Assembly: GCF_901709675.1 (NCBI RefSeq)
Contig: NC_051100.1
Span: forward strand, 3,472,001 to 3,536,000
From: Syngnathus acus
Taxonomy: Eukaryota > Chordata > Actinopteri > Syngnathiformes > Syngnathidae
Direction: 5' to 3'
DNA length: 64,000 nucleotides
Below the pieces are notes generated by a model. That model was given only the letters and a program-made list of their open reading frames with translations. It did not search any database and was not told the origin of the DNA. The translations under genes were made by a program, and so were the position numbers. This document shows, piece after piece, positions 52,501 through 64,000 of this stretch (position 1 is its first letter; every line of letters begins with the position of its first letter).

Positions 52501-55500
52501 GTGCACAAAGTAATAAGAGCTAATTAACAGACAGTCCAGAATGATCATCTGTTGCTTGACTTCTTGGCAAAAGTCATAAATAATGAGCCACGTTTGTGTT
52601 CAAGGGGGTGACGTCCAAGTGCGGCCAATAAAGTAGTCCCGGAACGGATTCCCATCTTTGTTAGCATTTTATTTGTCAATAGAGGGCCATTCACTGTTAT
52701 TAAGACGGAGGCTACTGCAGACATTAGATAATGTCAGCTTCTTGTTCCGCCTGAAGCAAAGATAGAAGGCTGGACATAGTCCGTGTCCTGATGTAATCAC
52801 AATATGTCCAACATATATGCCGGCCTTAATCGAGATTGGAGGAGGCGTCCATTCTTGTATTCGATTTTTTTTGTCGGTTCAAAAAAAATGTCTCTTTCTC
52901 TAAATGGCTCACCCTACTCGGATGTCTGTCTGTTAACCTGCATATTTAAAACGTCCCACGTGTGTCTGCTGTCTTGGCTTGCGGCCGCACACTCGAGTCG
53001 TGCTGCTTTTCATCCCAGAGAGACAGACGGCGGGGCGACGGGAAACGTCTCGAATCCCTGTCTGGGGTGTTCGATATTACTCAGTGTGGCCTCTAATGAA
53101 GGAAGAATGAGTCAATATGGTCTTCAGTGCCTTCCTCTGGTTGCTATTATTTACCTGTGGAATTGTCCAATGAAGTTCGGAATGTAATCCTGTTACCAGT
53201 TAGTCTGTTAGAAAAAAAAAAATACGCTAGCTTATTTATGTCTCAGAATGACTGTGGCGACATTAAAAAAAAATCCAGGGAACCTTTCAAGTAACATTTT
53301 GACATTAACTGTCATACGCTAACATTTTCGATGGCGCTTGTCCTTATTAGCTTGCGGCTAAAATGCATGCGTCACCAAATTGTGTTTTTTTTTAATTGAC
53401 TGGAAGCAGACACGGAGTGTCCATTCTTGACAACAAGAGCCTCACTTGAACCCAGCTCGTTGAGATAATGAATTTACGCCGAAATCAACACGATGGGAAG
53501 AAAGAAGCTAGTACCACTCTTGTCGTTGACTCGTCAATTGAATTTTCCCTCACACATCCGCCTCGTATTAGCATGTAAGTGGCGTTTTGATTTTGAAAAA
53601 CACGCATTTGTACCGAAAGAAATCAATATCCCCCCACATAGGCCTTCATCACTTGCAGTTGGCAATGTAAACAAGAGCAAACTCCCACGTGCCGCGCCAA
53701 ACATCCGCCGAGCCGATTTGCCGCGGTAAAGATTTGTTTGTCTGCAAATCTCTTTGGAAGCCTGTGTGAACTCTGCGCACGTTATGTAACCGCGATTGAC
53801 TTGTCATTAAGGAGCCGTGCGAGGCCCTTTAAGCAGCGGCAGTGCTGGAGGTTCTTCATCAGCGACTTTAAGTAGCAAGAGGGGAATCGAGGATCATTAC
53901 CGCCTCCAAAACACAAGTTGACTGCGCCAAACTCTGCTAGTGTTCTCCTCCACTCACTATGTGACTTGTCGCATTGTGTACTTAAGAAAAGTAGACATTC
54001 TGTTTAAAATAAAGGTACTGGTAAAAGTAGAAGTACTGGTTTTCAAGTAAACAAGCGACACATGTACTGTAACTTTGTACTTTGTTCCTCCCCACCATTT
54101 GTAAACTCGCTGTATATGGTCAACTTGGGGCAGACATCTTGATTTTCCAAATAAAATTTGCCAACTAAGAATTTGATGGAAACATGAGTGGTCTACTCCA
54201 GCTTGCACATATTTTTTTGTATACCACAGTGCCTTGTTGCCTCCATTTTACTCCAACTGTGAAGCAGGGCATACTAACGCTAATCACTTGTTTGCCAAGC
54301 TAGTCAAGCACTCCATTTTCAACACATTATTGTCACTCTTGCTGTTCAATTCTCATTATGTCTGAATGATAACAATCCACAGCACCCTTTTGTTGAGAGA
54401 GTTGTTATTGACTGTTTTTTTTTTTTCCTTTTTCCTTTTTAGAATGAAAAACCTCTGGGCCATTCGGCGAGCAGATCCAGCAATATATCAAAGGTAAGAG
54501 GAGCACAAATAACTGCAAACCAAAAGCGCATCTTTGAGATGCAACAGGCGGCTCATTAACTCAAGTGTAAGGTCATTTTAGCTGGTTAAGAAAGTCATTT
54601 CAGGAAAACACTTGACACTTGAATTCATAAATCTCCATATTTTGGTGTTGCTGTCTGGTTAGCAACCGTTTGAGTTAGCCTACGTGTGTGCAGCATAGCA
54701 TCTGAAGTGAAGTAGGTCCAAGGACTTGCCCATTTGATATCCCCCAGTGCGGAAAAGAGAGGTATCTATTTTTGTATTATTTGGACATATTTTGCGTTTT
54801 CCACCTCAGCGTACGCACTTGTCGTTTAATGACCTCGGTCTATTTTCTCTCTCCCTTTCCCCTCCCTCCCTCGCAATCCTCCTGAGCCTCCTAAGAGGAT
54901 CAACCTTTTACTTGCTCTGAGATGTGTCAGGGTCACTTAGCGCTCCGACGCCAATACACCGGCCACGAGCTACTCCCGACTTGTAAACGCGAGGACGACG
55001 CCACATGATCACTTAACGCTCGCACTCAACCTTAATGGCTGGGATGCAACTCGGTTCCTCAGGCTAAATTGTGTGTCACGTGACAATGAGCCTGAGCTGA
55101 CAGTTATTGATCATAATCGAAGTACACATCTGCCAATCAGCTGCTTTTTTCTTCTCTCCGGGGAAACGGCGCTCGCCTTAATGATATTGTTTCTCGTTGG
55201 CTCGTGTGGGGAAAGGTCGCGTTTGACAGGCTTGAGGAAACAAGCTGCATGGGTGAAAAATACAAGTTGTGAATAATTATATCTCATAGACAGATGATGA
55301 CAACAAGGCATTTGAAAACAATAAGTATGAGTTTTAAGTACAGAAGTGGATTTTGACCCAGTGAAGGTCTGCTAGCATAATGCGTAACAATGTGAAATGA
55401 TATAGACAGGCTAATGTCAATTAGCATTGATGTTATCAAAATGTAGGAGGCTCCCCCGCTTACTCTGTCCTCTGCTAGGTCAGGAGGCTTATCTGGAGCC

Positions 55501-58500
55501 TGCCTTGTGTGTGTGTGTGTGATGATTTTGGATGGGCAAGGAGGGCTGGAATTAAAGTATTACACTGGTCATAAAGTCAAAGTAGGCGAGCCGGCGCTCA
55601 GTAGGCGGGTGTTGAGCTGCGGCCAAACATCTGGCGCTGGCTCTCCCAATTGAAATTGTTTTGCAGAGTTTAGCGGGCAGGGTTTTCGGGCTCATGGGTT
55701 CTGCTGACGAGACACGACAGTGACATGTCACCAAGCACAGCGTCCCAATTGTTAATTCTAGCAGCGTTAATGGTAGAAAATGGATGAGTGGGATATAGTC
55801 GTTTTCCAGTGAAGAAGTTGAGTATTAAATTATTTAAGGGCAGTCAATCGAGGTGGAAAAAAGGCCTGTGGATTTAATGGTTCTGAAAAGTATTCGATTA
55901 CGTTTTATAAGGTATTAAAATTCAGTTCTTAAGTTTCTTAATTATGTGCAAGCAGGGAATTACTGTTGGAATTATATACTAAAAGTGTAATTTTTTGTTA
56001 AGCAGCTTTGGATGCATGTCACTCTTGTGGCTCTTGATTGCCTCTTATTGTCCGAGCTGATTTGCTGGATCCTGATTTAGTGCGGTTCCAGCGTGTTAAT
56101 GCTCGGCCAGTCAAATCAAAACGGCTTCGCTGCCATTTGCAAAATCACCTGCTCGTCAAATCTTGTCATTAAAGCGTTGCCGTGGTTGTAAGGAACGACT
56201 CCGTTCTATTTTATTCCGTTCATTAGCGAACCGAGCGACATATTGCCGTTAAGCAGGTGGCATCCCCCCCTGGAAGGGGGATTTATGCTTCGAAGGCACC
56301 TTACATAATGCCGTTATGCTCATTAATTAATTGAGATGTTTATTAAAGCCACAGCTAAATCTTAAAGCCACTTGCGAAACCAGATAGTCAGAATCAACTT
56401 AGTGGCCTGTCTTAGCATACCAAGAATATCGAATAACCGCTAAAAGGGCATACCATAACCCCCCCCCCAAACTGGGTCTGACGCCATGACGACCCGTCTG
56501 CACGTTTGATGTGCTTACAGCCGACGCAAACGGGGCCACTCGTGTCATGTTGGCACCCAGGGTAGTCGTTTCAAGCGACGGCGTGTCCGCCTGTCGCTGT
56601 TAAATATAGCCGCTGTTGCGTAACAGCCGTTTGCATGACTGAGCTCACCCCGGGGGCCCAGACGTCCATGGGATGTGAACTTTGTCTTATGTTGTGCAAA
56701 TAAACAAATAAGAGGATTTTAATGAGGAAATAACTCGCGGGTAGCCAATAGAAACAGGAAGCAGGAATTTCTGGCAAGTATTGGCTTAAGACTTGCATGT
56801 GACACCATTACGGGATTTAAAGAATAAAAGTGGTTGGACAAGCTTCAGTGTGACCTCAACCAAGAAAAGTAGCTGCAGGAATTGTTGTCAAGTTTTCCCT
56901 GACGTGACAACAATCGCCAATGCTCAGTCAACCTTGGACTTTGAACTTTAGTTTTTAATGACATTCTGGTCCAGACAGTGCGTTTGTCCCAAGCTAAAGT
57001 GAGATGCTATATGATTCATGAGCTAGTAAATACGAAAGGATGTCATTGATGCGCAGGCTGAAGGGCGGATAGCATGACAACAGCGACACGTCTATCGATC
57101 AGTGTCAAGCCGCCAGCTATAAAATGTCGGTGCAGTTGGAGATGAAATCAATAGCTAATTAGTTTCACGCATGAATGATCAGGCCCATCTCCGTTTTTTT
57201 TTTTTTTGGGTCAATATGCGTTAGTGGTAGTCCGCAAAAAGCTCAATCAAATTAGAATGTATCCATTGCAGAGTCACATATGACATCATAAAATGTATAT
57301 ATTGTATAAAATGTATAACATTTTTTTTTTCTTCTGTGAATCCGGTAAATCTGAGGCGTTTTACACGCTCTTCTCTGTAGACACCTTGATTAGTCATCAT
57401 CTATCAAAACGGCAGTGGAATAGAAAAATTTATTTAGTGGTATAAAGGCTGGTATTTACTGTATTATTCATGAATCTCTCAGCTATATATTTATATACAA
57501 GAGCAGATGAAAGTAAATGTGAATAATTCGTCCGCTGTCTATGTATACGCTTTGCCGACTCGACATTAAAGTGCGTGCGTCGCTTTCAGGCCGGCAGTCC
57601 CACTTCAGTCAACGCGCCGTGCAGCTTCTCCAGAACGTCGGTTTCACCCTCCAGCCAAGACATCTGCAGGTACAAAACACGGGGACATCGGTATTGACCT
57701 GGTGAAGACTTGGGTTGACGGGTCTGCCATCTAGTGGTGAATAGTGTTATTACAATTTAAGGTCAATTTAAGATCGTTAAATGTTTTTTTCCATAAAATG
57801 GGTCATTGAGTGCCACACGTTGTCATTGTCCGTACCCCCAAACCTTTTTATTTCTCTCAAATGTCCATTTGTGTCTCTTTTGTTTTTTCGCCTTACCCGT
57901 TCCCCCTTCTCCTGCTGTCCTTCACCACTCTGTGTCGCACGCCATTCACATTCAACACATGCACACACAAGCAGTGCAGATGAGGAGCGTCAGAAGCAGA
58001 CCGCAGTGGTTCTCTTGGCTCCTAACGGTAAAAGCTCGGAAGGTCGCGGCGGTGTCGCGGTGACCACCGTCTGCACGGACTCGCCGCCCGCCTCCAAACA
58101 GCGGGATTGGCTCTCACTGCTGCGACCCACCTTGGGCGGGGCGGGCCCCCACGGCCCGCTCCGTTTCTCGGCGTCGCTCAACGACGTGGACCAGCGCGTG
58201 GACGGCCTGTGTCGCGGCCTGCACTTTATCGACCGCACCTGCTCCGAGAGCGAGCTGGAGACCAAGGCCGGGGACGCCGCCCAGCCTCTAGACGACTCTG
58301 AACTGAGGACGGTGGACGCCGGAGTCAACGGCGGTCCAAAGCTGAGTCGGGACGTCTCGGCGCACACCCACCTGGTCCCTTCCTTTACCAACAACTACAA
58401 GTACATGCTGAGCCCTTCCGTCCCTCCACCGCCTCCACCACCACCACCTCCTCCTGATCACCTCCACCCCTCCCCCAGCGCCAACTTCCTCCGCCTTTTC

Positions 58501-61500
58501 CTCCCCTTCTCCCGATCGTCAACCGCGTCCAGCCTGCCAAAGTCCTCCAGCGCCATCATGGAAGGCAGCGAGTTGGAGTTTGCCCCCGAGGAGATGGCGA
58601 AGAGCATTCATTTGGCACCGCTTTGCTACATGGACGAGGACAACGACCTGGACCGCTGCCCGTCCCCTATGTCGGAGAAAACGGAACCGATGTCGCCCTT
58701 TTCGCTGGCAGGCGACTGTTGCAGGTGGGTGACTCTCTGGATGGTGTCAAACATGGCCGCCCGTCCCCTCCTGTGATGTGGTAGAGCCAACGCCGGTCCC
58801 AGTGATGCAAGTGGAGTAGTAGACGCTTCCGGTTGGCTGATAGATAGATACGTGCATACACACACACACGCACACACACACATTCGTTGGTCATCATTCA
58901 TGTTTACCCATCATGTCTTTTCCAGGGGGGTCCTTGACGGTTTACAGCGGTTCCAATACACGCTAAAAACAAATATTAGAAATATTATTAATAGATTGGA
59001 TTTAAAGGTAAAAATTTGGATGCGTAGTCATGTTGGCGTCTGCCTTTAATAGGCGTGGCCAAATCAGTGACATCACGAAGTCAGGGCACTTGAATATTAA
59101 TGCATTTTTATTTATATAGAGCTTATTCATATTTATGACCTACAAGTGTCAAAGTAATCCAAAAATGCACTGTAATTACGACTTGGCCGTAAACCGAGGA
59201 ACCTCCCCCTGTACTTTATCGCCATTTCATTTCCCCTTTTGTGTTTTTGTGATGTCATCCTGGTGGCAAGGTCAACTTGAATGGGTGCTCAGCCATCATA
59301 CTGCACAAAGCAATGAGTGTCATTCAGAACAACAAAAATGGAAGTCTTTCATCATTTATACTGTATATTTTTCAATCAATACCTTTTACGGCAACCTCCA
59401 GCTTATACGTTAACGTCAGCCATGCCTTTCGTGGACAAACACGAGGAAGCCGAGCAGATCGTGCGGTGGATTAACGGCGTCAAATTGGCTTTGTAGTCTC
59501 TGGACAGAGCCAAACAAACAAGCAGCATGTGGCGACAGTTTCCCGTCAGGTGGCTGCAAGCAGGAGCAGCTGATTTCACTCACAATGCCTCCTCTTTCAT
59601 TTGAGCAAAGTTGGCTGGATGAAAAGATGGTTAACAGACTTCAGATTCAGAAGCATATATGTAGATTGGATGGATAAATAGTCAAATACAAAACTAGCTT
59701 AACTTTGCCTTTTAGCTACCTTAACTCATTCACTACCATTGACGGCTATAGATGTCAAAGATCTATTTGAACAGGAAACATCCACAGTAGTTGTGGTTAT
59801 TATCCCACTTCATTGTTCACACAGAAATGTAACTGCTCACCAAAATAACAAACAAGCATGTCGAATGTAATGTCATTTATTTGTTTTAACTTCTTGCTAT
59901 GTCTCGTATATATTTTAACCTTATCTTTTAAATGTCTTCCCGCTTTTCCATTTTCACTTTGCCTCCCAAAGCACTGCCCGTTAGGTCTTTTCAAACACAC
60001 CTAATGCATTCGACATTCTTTTGTAGGCTGAAAATAGCGGTCTTCTTATTCTCACTCGAAACAGGCTGGTCTCAATTAGGCAAACCATATAGAAAACCTT
60101 TTTTCTCCAAGAACATCAAAAATGGGTCACGGATGGGTGTTCCCTCAAGCGGATCAAGAAGTCTATGATGTAGTCTCAAAAAGAAACTTTTTTTTTTTTT
60201 TTTTTTTGCACTTCCATCTTAGTATCTATTTTTGTTGGCTGGGCTTCAGGATCTGTCACTGTGAAGGAGACGACGAGAGCCCACTGATTACGCCGTGCCA
60301 CTGCACGGGCAGCCTGCGCTTCGTTCACCAGTCGTGTCTGCAGCAGTGGATCAAGAGCTCGGACACGCGCTGCTGCGAGCTCTGCAAGTACGAGTTCATC
60401 ATGGAGACCAAGCTCAAGCCTCTGCGCAAGGTATGTCAAAAAAAAAAAAAAAATTCTCATTTTGCTGAAATTAACTCATGTATGCTGCTCTTTTCTTTTT
60501 TTTTTCTTTTTTTAAACTCTTGAGCATATTATATCTTGTGTATTGAAAGAAACCACATAGTCTCTGTTAGCTAAATGCTAACATACAATAAGAAACTCCA
60601 TAGGCCCGCGGGCTAATAGAATACTATTTCCGTGGCAGCGTTGGTACAACAATGGATATTTACCACAAATCTTTCTACCATATAAAAACACTCACAGGTA
60701 TACATTCTTTATCCTCCGTCAAGAATGACTCATTCTGTATTACTGCCGTACTGAGAATCCAAAAGAGCTGACCTGTGCAACTGGGTTATTAATGTTGCTA
60801 TTTATTTTTTTAAATATTAATTCCCACAGTGGGAGAAACTTCAGATGACGGCGAGCGAGCGGCGGAAGATCATGTGCTCGGTCACTTTCCACGTCATCGC
60901 CATCACGTGCGTGGTGTGGTCGCTCTACGTGCTCATCGACAGGACTGCGGATGAAATCAAACAAGGTCGGCCATTTTAAAACTACCATGTTATCACAGTG
61001 TTAGAAAAATGTTAAGTAGGCTAAAAGTCACTTATCAAGTTTTACTTGGTGTCATGAGACAAAAACAGCAATAGGAACCTGCTGATTGCCAAATAGTGAG
61101 CACACTATATTAATGGGACATTACTTGGTGTCATTAGACAAAAACAGCAATAGGAACCTGCTGATTGCCAAATAGTGAGCACACTATATTAATGGGACAA
61201 TTAAGATTTGCTTATGAAGCGACTTGAGTTTGTCTAATTATTATCAATAAACGCTCCAGTGGCTTCCCATCCCTTGTGCATTTTGAATTGCGCACAGATG
61301 GAAGCACAAGCTGGGCGGGCACCTTTATTTAATCCATCCTGATGATTCACTTGCAAAGGCTGCCGTCGTGCTCTCTCGCCAGATTCAGATGCCACGTATT
61401 GTTTTTTTAATAAGCTCATACTGTACCTGTCAAGGTTACAATTTGAAGTAATGTGTCTTATTTTATACATATACTTATATTCTCTTTACTCATGCAGCCC

Positions 61501-61986
61501 GGAGTATTCCAGGTAAATCATTTAAATTTGTTACCCCACCCCTACCACCATCCCACCCATCAGCCTTTTTTGCACTTAACTTTCCTCACGATGAAATTAT
61601 TATGGTGATACAGGATTGTATTATTGGCAACCCTCGAGCAATTTTTTTTAAAAATCCAATTATTGTTATGACTTTGTGTTTCAGAGGTACGCAACTCATT
61701 TTTAAAATGTTTCAATTGTTTTTGTATGCAATATTATTTATTATTAGTATATTTTACATTATATCCAGTATTGGTTTCATTGTAATCTAAATATATTAAT
61801 TGAGGACTAAGTATAGTTTGTTTTTAAATTGTGTAGTGACCGCATCAGTCAAATAGAAGTCTCCCTCTAGTGGCAAATAATGGCACTGCGGATAATAATC
61901 TAACGTATGATGGCTTTATCTTGCTTATGTGAATTGAGGAGGGAAATGATATAGCACTTAGTCCTTCCTGTATTGTCGGTCTATCT

Positions 61987-62022
<36 letters not shown>

Positions 62023-62387
62023 GCATGCTCGATTGCTGCATCTTACTTGAAGCTTGTGGTTTCCCCCCCCCCCCCCCCCCAGGCATTATGGAGTGGCCCT
62101 TCTGGACCAAGTTGGTGGTGGTGGCCATCGGCTTCACTGGCGGCCTGGTGTTCATGTACGTGCAGTGTAAAGTCTATGTCCACCTGTGGAGGAGACTCAA
62201 GGCCTACAACCGCGTCATCTACGTGCAGAACCGGCCGGACTCGTGTAAAAAACTGGCTCTGGAGAAGCCACCGCTCTTGGAGCCCAGCGTGGACCACAAG
62301 GACACGCTGGCCCCCGCCCATTCCGACACAAACTCCTCGCACTATACAGAGACAGAAGACTACAGTATGGAGGTGCTCCACGTGTGA
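43520..62387 (+). CDS. marchf8: Membrane-associated RING-CH E3 ubiquitin ligase 8
   Basis: Endosomal/plasma-membrane E3 ligase that ubiquitinates MHC-II, CD86 and transferrin receptor, among others, for lysosomal sorting (family knowledge). The core exons are 43402-43624 (ATG 43520), 54443-54493, 57590-57669, 60250-60430, 60830-60965 and 62083-62387. Without optional exons they give 285 residues; adding the 15-nt exon gives 290, against 291 in human. The N-terminus [14 protein letters not shown] matches MARCHF8. The RING-CH (C4HC3) begins [18 protein letters not shown] and ends CCELCKYEF. Two membrane helices follow ([20 protein letters not shown] and [20 protein letters not shown]). The tail has YVQN and ends SMEVLHV. 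A 14-codon upstream frame lies at 43424-43465. Paralogue MARCHF1 is excluded by the N-terminus and by synteny. Confidence 0.95.
47991..48231. repeat. Diverged tandem duplication of about 123 bp
   Basis: Copy 1 starts at 47991 and copy 2 at 48114. Both run ttccaacc, then cagggcgatg, then attgtac, then actaatt, and end ttgtggcgctcaaaaa. The copies differ by substitutions and small indels. Confidence 0.8.
51310..51339 (+). CDS. marchf8: Alternative first coding exon of marchf8
   Basis: ATG at 51310 encodes [10 protein letters not shown] and ends exactly at a strong donor, CAG followed by gtatgt, in phase 0. The next marchf8 exon (54443) accepts phase 0, so the transcript would read [18 protein letters not shown] and rejoin the normal frame. 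Upstream sequence (about 50780-51300) has a TATA-like tatttaaa near 50796 and GC-rich leader sequence, as expected for an internal promoter. No other gene on this strand could use it. This is inference from splice phase and context. Confidence 0.55.
57972..58724 (+). CDS. marchf8: Long cassette exon of marchf8 (251 codons)
   Basis: Open for 753 nt between an acceptor (acacacaag) and a donor (TGTTGCAG followed by gtgggt). Both boundaries are phase 2, like the flanking exons, so it can be included or skipped without changing frame. Inclusion gives [11 protein letters not shown]...DCCR-ICHC, placing 251 residues just before the RING-CH domain, for 541 residues in total with the microexon. The insert has [33 protein letters not shown], a run of 11 prolines and acidic [16 protein letters not shown]. 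No known domain is recognised. Long MARCHF8 isoforms of similar layout exist in mammals, as far as I recall. Confidence 0.8.
61044..61200. repeat. Recent 79-bp tandem duplication in a marchf8 intron
   Basis: The second copy starts at 61123 and is nearly identical to the first, with one clear mismatch near the start (catgag versus cattag). Confidence 0.9.
61498..61512 (+). CDS. marchf8: 15-nt marchf8 microexon
   Basis: CCCGGAGTATTCCAG lies between a pyrimidine-rich tract ending catgcag and a donor gtaaat. It is phase 1 at both ends, so it inserts A-R-S-I-P between IKQ and GIMEW without a frame change. Human MARCHF8 has four extra residues (QATG) at the same point between the two membrane helices, which supports a variable small exon here. 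Confidence 0.6.
61989..62021. repeat. (CA)n microsatellite before the last marchf8 exon
   Basis: An uninterrupted CA repeat of about 33 bp lies about 60 bp upstream of the final acceptor. Another (AC)n run is at about 62793-62817 in the 3' UTR. Confidence 0.9.
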
Positions 62388-64000
62388 CATGAAGGTATTG
62401 AACAGGGATCTCAACTGATTAATTCGCATTGATCCACAGAGACAGCAGAGTTCTTGCCTCTTTGTTAGGGTGCTGGTTTTAGGGAACTCAAAACTGGGCA
62501 CCCAAACATAAATTGTGTGACGGATTATCGGAACTTTTTCAGTCAAAAACTCAAGTTTGATAGAAAGATGAGAACACAAACACACACTTTCACCATAGTA
62601 AATGTTCCGTTTATAAAAATAGCCACCATAAGTCTTTGACTTTGCTGCCATAATAAGCGAGGGGTTATTCTATTTTCTATCAAAATGTTCCCACAAAAAA
62701 ATTCTACTACTTGAAAATGTCAACATTTCTGCCATACATGCATAGAAAGATGAGAAACACAATCGATTAAAGTGAGATCAAGCAGAATAACAACACACAC
62801 ACACACACACACACACAGTTGAGTTTTGAGAGTTAATTTGTTGAGTCTCGGACAAAAAGTCATGGATCTGTGATGTCACTGGGTCCACCAGATCTCAGTC
62901 CACCACCACGTGGATGCACATCGAAGCGCTTTCTTTGGTTTCTTAGGCGGACAGACACAAAAGGCTAACATCTGAAGAACACAAAAACTTTTAACCAGGA
63001 TGTGATTTCCCTTTTTCTTTTGGGGAGGAAAAAAAAAAAAAACATCCAAACTTTATGAAGCGAATGTACACTTTTTTTGGTAAACACAAAACCTAAAAAA
63101 ATTAATTGTTTTCTATGTCTTTGAACTTATCGTGTCAACTTTCTACGTTCGAGTTCAGGAGTGTGCGTGCAAGCATTTAATTTTTGGCAGCTAACTTAAC
63201 GTGAGTGTCGTCACGTATTCTTCAATGGCTTGGTGTGATTGATTGGTCGAGTAGTGGTTTTCAAACATTGTTCCCTCCAGCATGAACATGTAAGAAGAGC
63301 CTCAACCTTTCAAAAACAGCCTCGGGAAAATACATCCGGACACTCGCGTTAACATGTTGCCATATTCCAATACTGTAATTTATTTTCCTGGGGAAATCCA
63401 CCGCTGCGATGTCTGCTCTCCACATGCCGCCCAAATAATTAAATTTGGTACGATTTTTTTAGGCTAATTGATAAATGTTCTTTAGCGCTTTATAAATGGA
63501 AGGAAAAAATTGGCCGAATTTTCTAAATGTCTGCTATATATTTTGGTCAAACAATAAAACAAATTTAATTAAAATTTTTTTTTTTGGTCCCCAGTAAAAT
63601 TAAAACTCCTCCCCTCAAATGTCTTCCCACTCCTTTTAGTAGTCACCCATCCAAACTGGGTTCCCTCTAGCGCCCTCCGGTGGGGGGGAGGCTGACATTG
63701 CAGAAAGATGGCGGTTGATTTCTCAAGGCAACTAGTTTGGTTTTTTTTTCTTGAGGGGCGGGGGGGGGGAGTTAAATGTTGACCTTCATAACCATTCCAC
63801 ACACAAGATATTTTTCAAAAGTCTTTTTGATACTCGCCACTGCCTGCAATGCGCAATGGTTCAACAACTCACATGGTAATAACGACTGCTCAAGCAGCAA
63901 TAAAAATGTAATTTTTTTTTTCCCAGTTTGAGGAAGATTCATTTCTTCCTTGGTGCAATGTGATGATTAAAAAGTAAGGGGGGGAAAGTGCAATTACCAT
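62388..64000 (+). other. marchf8: marchf8 3' UTR and flank
   Basis: No further coding exon is seen. AATAAA signals lie at 63553-63558 and 63899-63904. The region has a G-rich tract near 63760 and a CTCF-like tagcgccctccggtgg near 63669. Where the transcript ends is not determined. Confidence 0.5.

Larger units (their letters stand above)
43625..54442 (+). other. marchf8: Second large marchf8 intron
   Basis: Apart from the alternative first exon near 51.3 kb and a diverged tandem duplication near 48.0 kb, I see no gene. TG-rich microsatellites lie near 44690-44708 and 44770-44790. AT-rich stretches with homeobox-like TAATTA motifs (for example about 52480-52640) could be conserved non-coding elements, but I cannot test that here. 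Confidence 0.45.

Noticed and set aside
52804-53187. 127-codon open frame in marchf8 intron
   Set aside because: No homology recognised, contains simple hydrophobic and Ser/Cys-rich runs, no splice context.
62043-62651. 202-codon minus-strand open frame
   Set aside because: Antisense to the last marchf8 exon and its C18 tract, which reads as poly-Gly; no independent support.

Overview
This window is nuclear DNA of a teleost fish, most likely a compact-genome percomorph (inference from short introns, codon use and short dispersed repeats; I cannot name the species). All recognised genes are intron-containing vertebrate orthologues with GT-AG introns whose exon phases I could chain by hand. 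No prokaryotic, viral or organellar genes are seen.

Layout from left to right. pdzd7 (minus, 5' part only, runs off the left edge) stands head to head with sfxn3 (plus). Then come pgam1 (plus), slf2 (plus, with a 539-bp solo LTR in its first intron), a tRNA-Ala(UGC) gene (minus), washc2 (plus, about 30 coding exons), zfand4 (plus) and marchf8 (plus). marchf8 fills roughly the right 27 kb, with very long 5' introns. Apart from the alternative first exon and repeats listed below, I see no further convincing gene in the 36.8-54.4 kb intronic stretch.

The gene order joins two human chromosome 10 blocks: PDZD7-SFXN3-SLF2-PGAM1 (10q24) and WASHC2-ZFAND4-MARCHF8 (10q11). The genes do not form one pathway. 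WASHC2 (WASH/retromer endosomal sorting) and MARCHF8 (ubiquitin ligase driving endocytosis and lysosomal sorting of membrane proteins) both act on endosomal traffic. The others cover hair-cell ankle links (PDZD7), mitochondrial serine import (SFXN3), glycolysis (PGAM1), SMC5/6 recruitment to DNA damage (SLF2) and a ubiquitin-like/AN1 zinc-finger protein (ZFAND4).

I did not find a wholly new biological system. The most worthwhile signals are: (i) transcript diversity built into marchf8, namely an internal alternative first exon, a phase-symmetric 251-codon cassette exon just before the RING-CH domain, and a 15-nt microexon; (ii) an unassigned minus-strand exon encoding a signal-peptide-like sequence between zfand4 and marchf8; (iii) a solo LTR with a perfect 5-bp target duplication and an internal 47-bp minisatellite; (iv) a near-ideal RFX X-box at the washc2 promoter; (v) several repeated motif arrays in promoters and introns; and (vi) a probable GC-AG intron in washc2.
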